NCBI GenBank assembly: GCA_002389045.1
Contig: DGNS01000006.1
Location: forward strand, 1-64,000
Length of the DNA: 64,000 bases
From: Thiotrichaceae bacterium UBA4486
Lineage (GTDB): Bacteria > Pseudomonadota > Gammaproteobacteria > Eutrophobiales > Eutrophobiaceae
Direction of reading: 5' to 3'
The notes under the pieces were generated by a model, which made no database searches, had not been told where the DNA came from, and saw only the letters and a list, made by a program, of their open reading frames with translations. Made by a program: the position numbers and the translations under genes. This document shows positions 34,550 to 44,013 of this stretch, one piece after another. Within the stretch, counting starts at the first letter, position 1. Every line of letters begins with the position of its first letter.

Positions 34550-35002
34550 AATCTTAATATAGATGGAAAATTGACATATAAAATTGATATAAATCAATAT
34601 TATAAAAATAGGCAATTATCCAGGTAATGTAAACCTGCTCCCCACAGCGATCTGGCACCGTTCATTACCGGGTTTTGTAGAGGAATTTCCCGGGCAACGG
34701 CCCGGAAATGCCAGGGGTATCATCCACACACACGCTTCATGAAACCGGAATCGGTAAAATGTACGAAGCGCATGAATAGGGGTTTCAGAATTGCGCCATT
34801 TCCCCATATTTCACATTCTGTTTTTTCCTGGCGTGCCCGGCGTCTTTGAGGGGAAAGATTCTTTGTCCATACCCACACATTCCGCCGGGATTCCGGGCGT
34901 GGTTTGCCGTATACCGGTGCAGGTCCCTGATATACCCTGTCCGGATGTTGCAGGAACTCAAATTCCCTTTTACCTTGTTGTTAACAACCACGGTAATTTA
35001 TC
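34550..35002. other. Gene-free spacer between cfa and the DinB gene
   Basis: No supported gene. The first 70 bp beyond cfa are AT-rich and must carry the cfa promoter. A strong GC hairpin (TTTCCCGGGC, loop AACG, GCCCGGAAA) spans about 34686-34709. It has no T-run on either strand, so it is not a convincing terminator. Confidence 0.55.
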
Positions 35003-35518
35003 ATGATAGATAACACGCATTATGTACTGATGGCGGAGTACAATCAGTGGATGAACAATAAATTGTATGCTGTCTGCGCCAGCATCCCTGACAGGGATCG
35101 CAAACGTGACCTGGGGGCATTTTTCAAATCCATTCACGGTACGCTGAACCATCTGCTCTACGGCGACAAGGCGTGGATGGGACGTTTTACCGGCCAGACC
35201 ATCGATGGACTGACAATGGGTCTGGACCTCTACGAGGATTTTCACGAACTGCGTCGGGCACGTGAAGAAATGGATAAGCATATTTTGAAATGGGCCATGG
35301 AACTGACACCAGACTGGCTGGCCAGGCCTTTTCAATTTACCAGCAAGGTCGATAATCGTACGCGCACATTGCCAACCTGGGCCCTGGTCTCACATATGTT
35401 TAATCACCAGACGCATCATCGCGGTCAATTGACCACATTGATCAGACAACTTGGCCGGGATCCCGGGGTTACCGATATTCCATGGCTGCCGCGATTTGAA
35501 GACGAAGCCGGTAACTGA
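35003..35518 (+). CDS. DinB-family four-helix-bundle protein
   Basis: The protein has 171 residues. The metal-binding His set of the DinB/YfiT fold is visible as IHGTLNHLLYGD near 45-55 and HMFNHQTHHRGQ near 132-143. Members often bind Zn or Ni and some are thiol-dependent transferases. It has no signal peptide and is transcribed alone. Substrate unknown. Confidence 0.88.
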   Translation: MIDNTHYVLMAEYNQWMNNKLYAVCASIPDRDRKRDLGAFFKSIHGTLNHLLYGDKAWMGRFTGQTIDGLTMGLDLYEDFHELRRAREEMDKHILKWAMELTPDWLARPFQFTSKVDNRTRTLPTWALVSHMFNHQTHHRGQLTTLIRQLGRDPGVTDIPWLPRFEDEAGN

Positions 35519-35545
35519 AACCTGTCAGTCTTGCTGCCCGTGACG

Positions 35546-36007
35546 CTATTGTTCCGTGCCGGAAGCCTCGTTAATGCAGGTTCCGGTCAGGATCATACCA
35601 ATGTCGGTAAGATAGAAAAACGGTTTCCTGTTACGACCACTATAGGTGTTGTTATCACTGATCTGCAACAATGCGTATGTATCCCGGTCTTCATAGACAG
35701 TGATAATCTTCAGGGGCATTTCAGGATCATTTTTGCCGAGGATAACAGGGCCGTGATTTTCATCTCCATTATTCAGCCTCTGCTTCAGTGCCGTAGTGCG
35801 CAATACCCGCCCGGTTTCCGAATCCACGGTGAACTCGCGATTCATGTAATTTGCAGCCCAGTCATGTGTGACGAAATAGCCATTGGCGTTGACTTTCAAG
35901 GTATTCTTGATAGTACAGGTATATTCAAAGGCATTCGCTGTAAACGACACAGTTGACAGGATCATTAATATTATGCCCTGAAAAGTAAACCTGAATTGCA
36001 TATTCAT
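35546..36007 (-). CDS. Exported protein of unknown function
   Basis: The protein has 153 residues from the ATG at 36007, chosen for the GGAGGTGA site just upstream and because the signal peptide (IILMILSTVSFTANA) then begins properly. The mature part is beta-rich (YTCTIKNTLKVNANGYFV; REFTVDSETGRVLRT), with Cys residues near each end that could form a disulfide. I do not recognise the family. It converges on the DinB gene, with 27 bp between stops. Confidence 0.65.
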   Translation of the reverse strand: MNMQFRFTFQGIILMILSTVSFTANAFEYTCTIKNTLKVNANGYFVTHDWAANYMNREFTVDSETGRVLRTTALKQRLNNGDENHGPVILGKNDPEMPLKIITVYEDRDTYALLQISDNNTYSGRNRKPFFYLTDIGMILTGTCINEASGTEQ

Positions 36008-36298
36008 TAAATCACCTCCAATCCGGATATCATTACCATTAGACGGGTTGTGTCGGAAAAATTCCGGTCCGGCCATATACGGAAGCACCGGCCGAGGTAT
36101 CGAAGTATTTCATTCAGCAGTTAAGTGGACCTTGTAGCGGGATTCCCCCGCCAATGGTCATGATGATGGAACGCAGCGGACCAGTACTGAAACTGGCATC
36201 AGCTTTCCGGGACTATAACAAATTTTACCTGTAATGGTAGCTCTGGCGTGAATCATTACTCAGAATTGCTATAATAATGAGATAAAGTAAAAAAAACC
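36008..36298. other. Spacer with divergent promoters (exported protein / cytochrome b561)
   Basis: No gene seen in these 291 bp. The segment next to the b561 start is AT-rich (ATAATAATGAGATAAAG), which fits a promoter. No terminator or repeat was identified. Confidence 0.5.
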
Positions 36299-36844
36299 AT
36301 GCGCATCAGGAACACACCGGAACATTTCGGCATCATCACCAAAATCCTGCACTGGCTCATCGCCGTGTTGATCATCGGCCTGATCGGTCTTGGCTGGTGG
36401 ATGGTGGATCTCTCCTACTACGACCGCTTGTATAACACCTCTTTGCACTGGCATAAATCCCTGGGCATGGTGGTACTCGGCCTGGGTCTGATGAAGATCG
36501 CCTGGCAACTCTATACCCCGGTACCCGGACCTGCAGGATTGAAAAAACCCGTAATTTGCACCGCTGCAACTGTTGTACACATCATTTTGTTGTTGGGTAT
36601 GGTGTTGATTCCGGTAACCGGCTACCTGATTTCCAGTTCCGATGGCAAGGCGGTGGAGATATTTGACTGGTTCGCGGTACCTTCCGTGGTATCCGGCAGG
36701 GAGGGACTGCGCGACATAGCCATCAATGTGCATTTCTGGCTGTCATACTGTACAACCGCGCTGGTGATCGGTCACATCAGCGCGGCGTTCAAACACCAGT
36801 TTATCGATCACGACGGTACACTTTCACGCATGCTGTGGAAATAA
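36299..36844 (+). CDS. Cytochrome b561
   Basis: The protein has 181 residues with four membrane helices. Heme-ligand histidines are seen in ILHWLIAVLIIG, SLHWHKSLGMVVLG, the VHIILLLGMVLIP segment and VHFWLSYCTTALVIGHI. The prokaryotic family shuttles electrons from quinol at the inner membrane, and E. coli CybB is a superoxide:quinone oxidoreductase. It converges with the YceI gene across a hairpin. Such b561 genes often sit beside yceI, as here. Confidence 0.93.
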   Translation: MRIRNTPEHFGIITKILHWLIAVLIIGLIGLGWWMVDLSYYDRLYNTSLHWHKSLGMVVLGLGLMKIAWQLYTPVPGPAGLKKPVICTAATVVHIILLLGMVLIPVTGYLISSSDGKAVEIFDWFAVPSVVSGREGLRDIAINVHFWLSYCTTALVIGHISAAFKHQFIDHDGTLSRMLWK

Positions 36845-36852
36845 AAACCGCA

Positions 36853-36876
36853 GGTGTCTGACTTCAGTCTGACACC
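36853..36876. terminator. Hairpin between the convergent b561 and yceI genes
   Basis: GGTGTC at 36853-36858 pairs with GACACC at 36871-36876, with GACT/AGTC continuing the stem inside after one mismatch. It sits 9 bp after one stop and 12 bp before the other. The T-runs are poor, so it may act as a bidirectional or Rho-assisted terminator. Confidence 0.5.
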
Positions 36877-36888
36877 GTATCAACCTGT

Positions 36889-37473
36889 TTATTGTTGACG
36901 AATACCCTCAACGTGCAACTTGAACTCCATCGTCTCGGCTTTCGGTCCCAGGTCATACTCCATACCGAAATCGGAGCGCCGCAGCATTGTGGTTGCATCA
37001 AAACCGGCACGGTAACCACCCCAGGGATCATCCCCCTCGCCGACCGCGGTCACTTCCAGCGTAATCGGCCTGGTCACACCGTGCAGCGTCAACATCCCCT
37101 CCAGCACACCGCTGTCGGCATCTCCGGTGTAATTCGTGCTTTTGAAGATCGCGGTGGGATATTTTTCCACATGCAGAAAGTCTTCCTCGCGCAGATGTTT
37201 GTCACGTTCGGCCCAGTTGGTATCGACACTGGCCGTATCGATAGTGATCTCGATGGATGACCCCTCCGGGCTGGCCCTGTCCCAGTTAAAGACGCCCTGC
37301 ATCCGGTTAAAGCGGCCGACCAGGGTGCTGAATCCCAGGTGCGATATCTCGAACTGTACAAATGTATGTGCCGGGTCGATCTTGTATTCAGCCGCTGTTA
37401 CCGAAGGTGCCACTATAAACCCGGCTATTACCGCAACCAGGACACCTGATAAACGCGTTAATCTATTCGTCAT
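36889..37473 (-). CDS. YceI-family periplasmic lipocalin-like protein
   Basis: The protein has 194 residues with a signal peptide (about 1-27). The mature part begins AEYKIDPAHTFVQFEISHLGFS, the hallmark of YceI, and keeps the later LTLHGVTRPITLEVT. The fold binds polyisoprenoids or quinones in the periplasm. Its neighbour cytochrome b561 suggests a shared quinone-linked role, which is inference from context. Confidence 0.93.
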   Translation of the reverse strand: MTNRLTRLSGVLVAVIAGFIVAPSVTAAEYKIDPAHTFVQFEISHLGFSTLVGRFNRMQGVFNWDRASPEGSSIEITIDTASVDTNWAERDKHLREEDFLHVEKYPTAIFKSTNYTGDADSGVLEGMLTLHGVTRPITLEVTAVGEGDDPWGGYRAGFDATTMLRRSDFGMEYDLGPKAETMEFKLHVEGIRQQ

Positions 37474-37620
37474 TATTATTTACTCCTGAATTATTCTGGA
37501 TGAAATGCTGCCCCAGAACTTGCAGTGATTGTATCACTCCGTAGCATCACCGGGACATGCTGTATTACCCCCGCATGTTGCATTGGTTAGGAATGACGCT
37601 GCAAAGTTCAGGAAATATTA

Positions 37621-37657
37621 AACGCAGCCCGCAAGCCGTACATATACGGACTGCGTT
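37621..37657 (-). terminator. Rho-independent-like terminator of the hsp20-degQ operon
   Basis: Read on the minus strand just after the protease stop, AACGCAG (37621-37627) pairs with CTGCGTT (37651-37657), and an inner CCGTA/TACGG stem stacks inside. The sequence leaving the stem is TTTAATATTT-like. Location and shape fit termination of the operon. Confidence 0.6.
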
Positions 37658-37670
37658 ACACTCTGTCAAT

Positions 37671-39125
37671 TTACCAGTGCAGAACGACGTAGCGCTGCAT
37701 TTCTCCCTGGCTAACCAGCAATAGTACTCGATTATCATCGCTGCTTTTCTTCACAGCCCGTCTGAATTCCGCGGCATCGGTTACGGGTTGCCGGTCCACC
37801 TGCAGGATGATGGTTCCGGTCCTGATCCCGGCCATCGTCGCGATGGAACCGGGCTTGACACCGGTAACTACCACACCTTCACCGGGTTCGGCATCAAACT
37901 GCTGCGCCAGATCGGGCGTCAGGGTTTGCACGACCAGACCCAGTTCTTCGGACGTATCCGCCCCTCCAGCAGCAAGCAGTTTCGAGTCGTCCAGTGTGCC
38001 TATGGTTACCTTCAGCGTCCTGCGCTTGCCATCGCGGATCACCGTGATATCACGCCGGGCGCCCGGCTCGGTCAGGGAGATGCGGTTACGAAAATCACCC
38101 ACATCACTGACCTCCTGGCCTTCGTACTCGACGATAACGTCTCCTTGCCTGAAGCCGGCCTCGTCCGCGGGCGTGTCGTCTTCCACCTGGGCGACGAGTA
38201 TGCCTGAGCTAACGTCGATGCCAAATGATTCGGCAAGGTCTTTGGTCAGCGGTTGAATGACTATACCCAGATAACCACGCACCACTTTACCGGTTTCAAT
38301 CAGGGAATTGGCAATATGCCGTGCCAGTTGGCTGGGGATAGCAAATCCAATACCCATATAGCCGCCGCTGCGACTGAAGATGGCCGTGTTCACGCCCACA
38401 ACCTTACCTTCAAGGTTCACCAGCGGTCCCCCGGAATTGCCCGGATTAATGGCTGCGTCAGTCTGGATGAAATCCTCGTAATCACTGATGCCGACGCTGG
38501 TCCGGCCCTTGGCGCTGACCACGCCAACCGTCAGGGTATGGCTGAGACCGAAAGGGTTGCCCATGGCCACCACCCATTCACCCACGTCCAGTTTTGTGGA
38601 ATCTCCCCATTCCAGTGCGGGCAGACCACCGGCCTTGATTTCCAGCACGGCAATATCGGATTTTGGATCCGTACCCTTGATTTCGGCATCAAACTCACGC
38701 CCGTCCTGGAATTTGACCGTTATTTTCTCGGCGTTTTCCACGACATGATTGTTGGTGAGGATCCAGGTCTTGTTTGATAGCAACCCTTTTTCAGCGGCAA
38801 AAACGAAGCCGGATCCCTGGCCCTGGATACGCGGTTGCTGTTGTCCGCTGCCCGGCGGAGTACCCGGGAACGGCTGGCCAAAAAAGCGGCGAAAAAAATC
38901 CTCACCAAACGGGAACTGGTCCCCGAATGGCGAGGTGAACTTACCCTGTGGATCCCGGCCCTCTACCTGGATATTGACCACTGATGGAGATACCTTGTTG
39001 GCTACACTGGCAAACGCCTTGCCGGTTTCGCGCAGGTTTTCGACACCATCATCATCATTGGCAAATGTGGACGGAGTAATGAATACCAGTAAAAGTATGA
39101 ACTGTGCTAAACGTAGTACCTGCAT
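37671..39125 (-). CDS. degQ: DegQ/DegP-type periplasmic serine protease (HtrA family)
   Basis: The protein has 484 residues from the ATG at 39125, which has GAGGTGA upstream; an in-frame GTG at 39131 overlaps that site. A signal peptide is followed by a trypsin-like domain with the triad His127 (NNHVVEN), Asp157 (SDIAVLEI) and Ser231 (GNSGGPLV), then two PDZ domains. The LA loop is Gly/Pro/Gln-rich (about 65-103). It degrades or refolds damaged envelope proteins. It follows hsp20 by 22 bp, so both probably answer to the heat-shock promoter at 39677-39705. Confidence 0.93.
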   Translation of the reverse strand: MQVLRLAQFILLLVFITPSTFANDDDGVENLRETGKAFASVANKVSPSVVNIQVEGRDPQGKFTSPFGDQFPFGEDFFRRFFGQPFPGTPPGSGQQQPRIQGQGSGFVFAAEKGLLSNKTWILTNNHVVENAEKITVKFQDGREFDAEIKGTDPKSDIAVLEIKAGGLPALEWGDSTKLDVGEWVVAMGNPFGLSHTLTVGVVSAKGRTSVGISDYEDFIQTDAAINPGNSGGPLVNLEGKVVGVNTAIFSRSGGYMGIGFAIPSQLARHIANSLIETGKVVRGYLGIVIQPLTKDLAESFGIDVSSGILVAQVEDDTPADEAGFRQGDVIVEYEGQEVSDVGDFRNRISLTEPGARRDITVIRDGKRRTLKVTIGTLDDSKLLAAGGADTSEELGLVVQTLTPDLAQQFDAEPGEGVVVTGVKPGSIATMAGIRTGTIILQVDRQPVTDAAEFRRAVKKSSDDNRVLLLVSQGEMQRYVVLHW

Positions 39126-39147
39126 AGTCACCTCAAATGATTATTCA

Positions 39148-39636
39148 TTATGAATTTACAGTGATTCTCCGACGTTTGTGGCTGCTTGACTTGGGAAGTT
39201 CCACGCGCAGCACACCGCGTTTGTAACTGGCCGTGGCCCTGTCGGCTTCCACCGGTCCAGGCAGGGGTACGGCCCGTTCAAAACTGCCGTAGGCACATTC
39301 AGTGATATGGTAACCACCGCGGGTGCTTTCACTTTCCATCTGTTTCTCGCCCTTGACGACCAGGTAGTCCTCAATTACCTGCAGGTCAAAATCGTCCTCG
39401 CTCATGCCGGGAGCCTCCAGACGCACCACTATCTGGTTGCCGTCATCGAAAACTTCGCAGGCCAGGATGCCCCAGCTCAGGGAGCGTTCGGCAATTTCGG
39501 TACTGCTGCTCTTCTGTAAATCCGGCTTGAAGCGGGTGATAGCCCCGGCGGCCTGGTGGTATAAACGGCGCCAGCCATCCATGACGCTGTCCAGCGCCTC
39601 GTTCAAACCCTCTTTTACCTGTTGTAAGGTTGCCAT
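39148..39636 (-). CDS. Hsp20 / alpha-crystallin small heat-shock protein
   Basis: The protein has 162 residues. The alpha-crystallin domain spans about 60-155 (VRLEAPGMSEDDFDLQVIED; AVPLPGPVEADRATASYKRG split over strands) and ends RGVLRVELPKSS, the usual beta9 stretch. It is an ATP-independent holdase in the cytoplasm. A good sigma-32-like promoter precedes it, and the periplasmic protease gene follows in the same operon. Confidence 0.92.
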   Translation of the reverse strand: MATLQQVKEGLNEALDSVMDGWRRLYHQAAGAITRFKPDLQKSSSTEIAERSLSWGILACEVFDDGNQIVVRLEAPGMSEDDFDLQVIEDYLVVKGEKQMESESTRGGYHITECAYGSFERAVPLPGPVEADRATASYKRGVLRVELPKSSSHKRRRITVNS

Positions 39637-39676
39637 GATGTATTGCCTCTCTCGTTGTTGGGTGTTTGTCTATTGG

Positions 39677-39705
39677 AATAGGGGCAGTGGTGGAAATTTC
39701 AAGGG
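39677..39705 (-). promoter_or_regulatory. Sigma-32-like heat-shock promoter of hsp20-degQ
   Basis: On the minus strand, CCCTTGAAA (39705-39697) and CCCCTATT (39684-39677) are 12 bp apart, close to the sigma-32 consensus CTTGAAA / CCCCATNT with its usual spacing. It lies 41 bp upstream of the hsp20 start. Confidence 0.7.
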
Positions 39706-39922
39706 CCGGCGCGTCAAACACGGGGGCATCCGGATGCTTCAACGCCGTGATTTGGCGGATTGAACCTGTTGTACCTGCCTTAAATGGGCGAATATTCGGG
39801 TAAAAATGCCTGATCCCGGCCATTTTCCCGGCAAACCATATACTTAATCAGGTTTAGGCTAGAATTGTGACATCAGCCAAAATTCGCACATGGGTGATTA
39901 ATCGCAAACCGGGAGAAATGTT

Positions 39923-40177
39923 ATGAAACTGTGTATCAAGGGCGTTGCCATAGCTGCTGCCGTGCTCTGGGGTCTGGGAATGTTCATGGTCAACACCATA
40001 AATATGATCCAACCGGGTTACGGCGTCGAATTCCTGCAGGTCATGAGTTCCATCTACCCCGGATTCGACCCCGGCCAGGGGACCAGGAGTATAGTGACCG
40101 GAACAATCTATGGCATTGTGGATGCCGGTGTGGCCGGGGCGATATTTGCGTGGGTTTATAATTTGCTGGTTAAATAA
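39923..40177 (+). CDS. Small conserved two-helix membrane protein
   Basis: The protein has 84 residues. Hydrophobic segments at about 6-27 and 58-80 flank a polar loop (QPGYGVEFLQVMSSIYPGFDPGQG). A ribosome binding site GGGAGAA precedes it. Homologues are often auto-named 'bacteriophage holin', but no lysis genes are nearby, so that name is not supported here. Function unknown. Confidence 0.65.
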   Translation: MKLCIKGVAIAAAVLWGLGMFMVNTINMIQPGYGVEFLQVMSSIYPGFDPGQGTRSIVTGTIYGIVDAGVAGAIFAWVYNLLVK

Positions 40178-40206
40178 TTCAATACAATGGAACTGTCTGC
40201 ATTACC

Positions 40207-43167
40207 CTAATGTATGTGTTCGAGTAACCCGGAAACATCCTGTGATGGTACTGGTTTGCTGAACAGGTAACCCTGCATTTCATCGCATTTCAGCAATCGT
40301 AATAATTTGGATTGTTCTTCTGTTTCCACGCCTTCTGCAATCACTTTCATATTCAGCGCATGCGCCAGGCTTATGATGCTGGAAACAATGGTCATGCTTT
40401 CCGGCAGTGAATTCATGGAAGCAATGAAGGAACGATCAATCTTCAACGAATTCACCGGCAGCCGGGCCAGGTAGCTGAGAGAGGAATAGCCGGTACCGAA
40501 ATCATCAATAACGATATCGATACCCTGCTCCCTGATCCCGGCCAGCTTGCCGATATTGATATCAATGTTCTGCATCAACAGGTTTTCAGTCATTTCCAGA
40601 TCGAGCCCACAGCCCTTGCCGCCGTATCGGTTAACGATTTCGCCAACCACCTCACTGAAATTGTCCTGCTGCAATTGCAATGGTGACACATTAACCGCGA
40701 TTCGGGGTATTTTCATTCCGGCCTCTTTCCACTGCTGCATATCCTGCAATGCTTGTTCCATAACCCAGCTGCCAACCTTGAGTATCATCCCGGTTTCTTC
40801 AAGTATAGGAATAAATCTGTCCGGGGGAATCAGTCCTGCGTCGGGATGATTCCAGCGAATCAACGCCTCGAGACCCGTTACCTCGTGAGTTTCAGAGTCG
40901 ACCTTGGGCTGGTAATACAATTCAAATTCATTTTTATCCAGCGCGTGCCGCAGTTTGTTTTCGAATGACAGTTTTTCCGCCACACCCTCCATCATGTCCG
41001 ATCGATAAAACAGATATTGTGAATTGCTGGTTTTTGCATTTTTCAAAGCCGCTTCGGCGTTACGGTACAATGTTCCCGCATCCACTCCATCTGCGGGGTA
41101 AATAGCAAGACCAGCGCTGAAATTGATCTGTATCTCATTGTCATTAATCAGAAACGGTTCGTTCAAGGCAGGGAAAAATGAATTTTCCAGCATATGTGGA
41201 ATACCGGAAGCATCACGAACATCATGCAGGATCATCACAAAGAGATCGCCGGTCATACGCCCTATGTTCACCGGATCAGCGGTCAGGTTGCGTAATCGCC
41301 GGGCTGTCTCCTGCAACATCTGGTCACCGACACCGGGACCGTACACGTTGTTAATGTTATGAAACTGTTTCAAATCACAGACCAGTAACGCAACATTCTT
41401 CCTGCTCATTCCTGCCCGACCCAATACCGAGTCGAGATGTTCGATGAACAACGTGCGGTTGGGCAGGCCGGTCAGGGGATCGTATGAAGCGAGATAATCG
41501 ACTTTCTCCCGTTGTGCTATGTAATGCAGCGCAAAGGACACATCACCGGCGAGCTCGTTCAAAAGCTTCATTTCTTCATTATCGAAAAAGTCCGGCATAG
41601 AAGCATACAGGGCAATAACGCCTTCAACTTCACCCGCCACAATCAGCGGCAAGGCAACAGCAGACCGGTATCCATGCATGGATGCATCTTTCATCCATGC
41701 CGCGTCATGTCCTGTAATGCTGTTAATAATCACCGGCTTCTTCTCATGCATTGCCTGAATAACCGGACCGTGCCTGTCCGGGTCTTTGTCATCACAGGAT
41801 CCAGGTACATGCAGTGGCAGTTCAACCTCCTGGCCGGCCCACGCCCAGGTGCTCAGGCTCCCGTCATGGCCGGACGGCCCGCCTATCCAGGCCAGGCAGA
41901 AGTGACCTTCCTTCACGGCAATCTGACATGCATTCCGGAACAATTCCCTGCGTTCCTTTACCCGCACGATCAGCGTATTGATACCGCTCAGCACCTTGTA
42001 CACGCGATTGAGCCGCATGATTTTCTCATCCTTGATCCTGCGTTCGGTAATATCGCGCACAACCGAAACGATATAATCCTTGTCCAGACTGACATACTTG
42101 ATATTGACTTCCACTGGAAAGGCAGTGCCATCCTTGCGTTTATGAAAACCTTCCCATGTCAGTGTCCTGGCTTTTTTCAGTTCCTTGACTTTATCCAGAA
42201 AACCGGGTTCATCAATCATGGGATCGATATCGAACACGGCAAGATTCAGTATTTCCTCCCGATCATAACCGAGCTCTTTGCAGCCTTTTTCGTTAACATC
42301 AAGATAGCGGCCGGTTTCCGGATCGATAATCTCAATTGCATCATTGGACTGATCGATCAATGAGCGAAACAAGCTGAGTGATTCCTCGATTTTCTTGCGT
42401 CTGGAGATATCCTGTTTTATGGCTATAAAATGACTGATCTCGCCGTTTTCGTCCCTGACCGGAGAGATGGTCTGATCTTCGTAATATATAGATCCGTCCT
42501 TGCGGCGATTGATGGTCTCGCCCTGCCAGACCTTGCCCGAGGTAATGGTCTCCCACATGTTCCGGTAGAACGCCTGGTCATGTTTACCGGATTTGACCAG
42601 TTGCCGGGGATTTTTGCCGATAACCTCGTTTGAGGTATAGCCGGTAAGAGCTGTAAATGCAGAATTAACCCACTGCACATTACCATCGGTGTCGGTGATC
42701 ATGACAGCGTTGGCCGATGCATCGAGCGCGGAACTTTGCAGGCGTATTTGTTGTTCGTGTTTCTTGCGTTCAGTGTTATCCGCGAGCATGCCCAGGACTG
42801 CATACATCTGGCCGTTTTCATCCCGCATGGGGGCTGTCCAGATACTGGCATCGATCAATGTACCGTTTTTATGCAGCCGTTTGATATCTTTTGCGCTGTG
42901 CCTTTCCCCCTTGAACTCACGATTTATCAGGGCCTTGAAGTCATAGAGTTCGGAGTCAGGGACCAGTGGGTAGGGTTTTCCTATAATTTCATGACGGGAC
43001 CAGCCGAACAAGTGCTCGGCGGCGGGATTCCAGACCAGTACGTTTGCTGATCGGTCGAGGGCAATAATGGCTACAGGGGCAGCATCGATCAGGGCACTGA
43101 GTGTGTCACTGTCTTGCTGCAGGAGGTTCTTGGACCACTTTCTGATTTCGGGTGAATCGTTAAACAT
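40207..43167 (-). CDS. PAS-PAS-PAS-GAF-GGDEF-EAL c-di-GMP signalling protein
   Basis: The protein has about 986 residues from the ATG at 43167, preferred over 43200 because AAGGA lies upstream. Three PAS repeats fill about 25-385 (LDRSANVLVWNPAAEHLFGWS; DTDGNVQWVNSAFTALTGYT; PETGRYLDVNEKGCKELGY, each quoted in part). A GAF domain (about 400-545), a GGDEF domain (about 560-725) and an EAL domain (about 735-980) follow. The GGDEF motif reads TGDLF, so cyclase activity is doubtful. The EAL motif (LEALIRW) and DDFGTGYSS are intact, so it is probably a c-di-GMP phosphodiesterase with the GGDEF as a GTP-sensing domain. It has no membrane helices and is transcribed alone. Confidence 0.92.
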   Translation of the reverse strand: MFNDSPEIRKWSKNLLQQDSDTLSALIDAAPVAIIALDRSANVLVWNPAAEHLFGWSRHEIIGKPYPLVPDSELYDFKALINREFKGERHSAKDIKRLHKNGTLIDASIWTAPMRDENGQMYAVLGMLADNTERKKHEQQIRLQSSALDASANAVMITDTDGNVQWVNSAFTALTGYTSNEVIGKNPRQLVKSGKHDQAFYRNMWETITSGKVWQGETINRRKDGSIYYEDQTISPVRDENGEISHFIAIKQDISRRKKIEESLSLFRSLIDQSNDAIEIIDPETGRYLDVNEKGCKELGYDREEILNLAVFDIDPMIDEPGFLDKVKELKKARTLTWEGFHKRKDGTAFPVEVNIKYVSLDKDYIVSVVRDITERRIKDEKIMRLNRVYKVLSGINTLIVRVKERRELFRNACQIAVKEGHFCLAWIGGPSGHDGSLSTWAWAGQEVELPLHVPGSCDDKDPDRHGPVIQAMHEKKPVIINSITGHDAAWMKDASMHGYRSAVALPLIVAGEVEGVIALYASMPDFFDNEEMKLLNELAGDVSFALHYIAQREKVDYLASYDPLTGLPNRTLFIEHLDSVLGRAGMSRKNVALLVCDLKQFHNINNVYGPGVGDQMLQETARRLRNLTADPVNIGRMTGDLFVMILHDVRDASGIPHMLENSFFPALNEPFLINDNEIQINFSAGLAIYPADGVDAGTLYRNAEAALKNAKTSNSQYLFYRSDMMEGVAEKLSFENKLRHALDKNEFELYYQPKVDSETHEVTGLEALIRWNHPDAGLIPPDRFIPILEETGMILKVGSWVMEQALQDMQQWKEAGMKIPRIAVNVSPLQLQQDNFSEVVGEIVNRYGGKGCGLDLEMTENLLMQNIDINIGKLAGIREQGIDIVIDDFGTGYSSLSYLARLPVNSLKIDRSFIASMNSLPESMTIVSSIISLAHALNMKVIAEGVETEEQSKLLRLLKCDEMQGYLFSKPVPSQDVSGLLEHIH

Positions 43168-44013
43168 CAATCCGTTTTCCTTTTCCCTGTATTTTGTCAT
43201 TTATGCACGACTTTACATACACAATCCTTTTCTTTCGTGGTACCCCGAAAGCTACAGGGCCATTTACTGAAGAATGGACTATTAAAGTATTGTCCATGTT
43301 CGACTTTCAGGTGACCGGGCCTGTGTCAGAATTAACAAAACTGTGGACTGGTTCACATTATTTTACAGTATAACAGGGCTTGTGATACCAGTGCTGATAT
43401 CGACCCGTCCCGGGAGAGCCTGAATGATCCAGTCCGGTTAATCTTGCGATTATGGCTTGTCTGGACCCAGACGCACACAATGGATTCCGATCACTACCTG
43501 TTACAGCAGTGATTACCATGTCTGATGGTGAGTTATCATGACAACAGAGTCAGATTTATACCTGACGGTTAACGATATCCGGTTAGTGATCAATCACTCC
43601 TTCTTGAGAACTTGCCGTAAATTCCTCATTCGATGTTTACGGAACCATGCCCTGCCGGAGAAACGGCGCTACGCCGATACGAACACCTACCGCCACCGAA
43701 GACGGTCATTATGCTACTCTATTGTGATAAGGCCTCGATTACACCTGCGTCCCTGCGACAATTGTCGCTACTCTTCGGTAGTACCCGGATGTTGGCGTGG
43801 TCGCTGAATAATACAGCTGTGGTGGACATCATGCCCCGCTCCAGGCCGGGACTTTCCGGGATCTGTTGGAACTCAGGGACGAGCAAGGGGCCAAACGGTT
43901 TTTGAATCCATCTCCGGGCGACGTTCGTAACGTTGTCCCGGCCAACGCCGCTGCCGGCATTGATACCATGCCGGGATTTGTACAGTTACTCGCATTTGAG
44001 GAGAGAGTTGAAT
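43168..44013. other. Long spacer with no supported gene
   Basis: In about 850 bp between the c-di-GMP gene and the 2Fe-2S subunit I find no frame with a recognisable product. Overlapping short frames (for example 43538-43807 and 43633-43905) lack family motifs and good starts. The right part (43866-44003) reads in one frame like a protein tail but has no start, so it may be a gene remnant. The last 20 bp hold the GAGGAGAG ribosome site of the next gene. Confidence 0.5.

Noticed and set aside
34686..34709. Strong GC hairpin as a terminator
   Set aside because: No T-run follows on either strand, and it lies upstream of cfa, not after a gene.
39923..40177. Small protein as a phage holin
   Set aside because: No endolysin, spanin or other phage gene is adjacent. 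Only the two-helix pattern supports the name.
41512..42363. 283-codon plus-strand frame opposite the PAS/GGDEF/EAL gene
   Set aside because: It runs antisense to conserved PAS and GAF coding sequence, with no start signal or motif.
43538..43905. Two overlapping frames of about 90 codons
   Set aside because: They overlap in different frames, carry no family motif and lack convincing ribosome binding sites.
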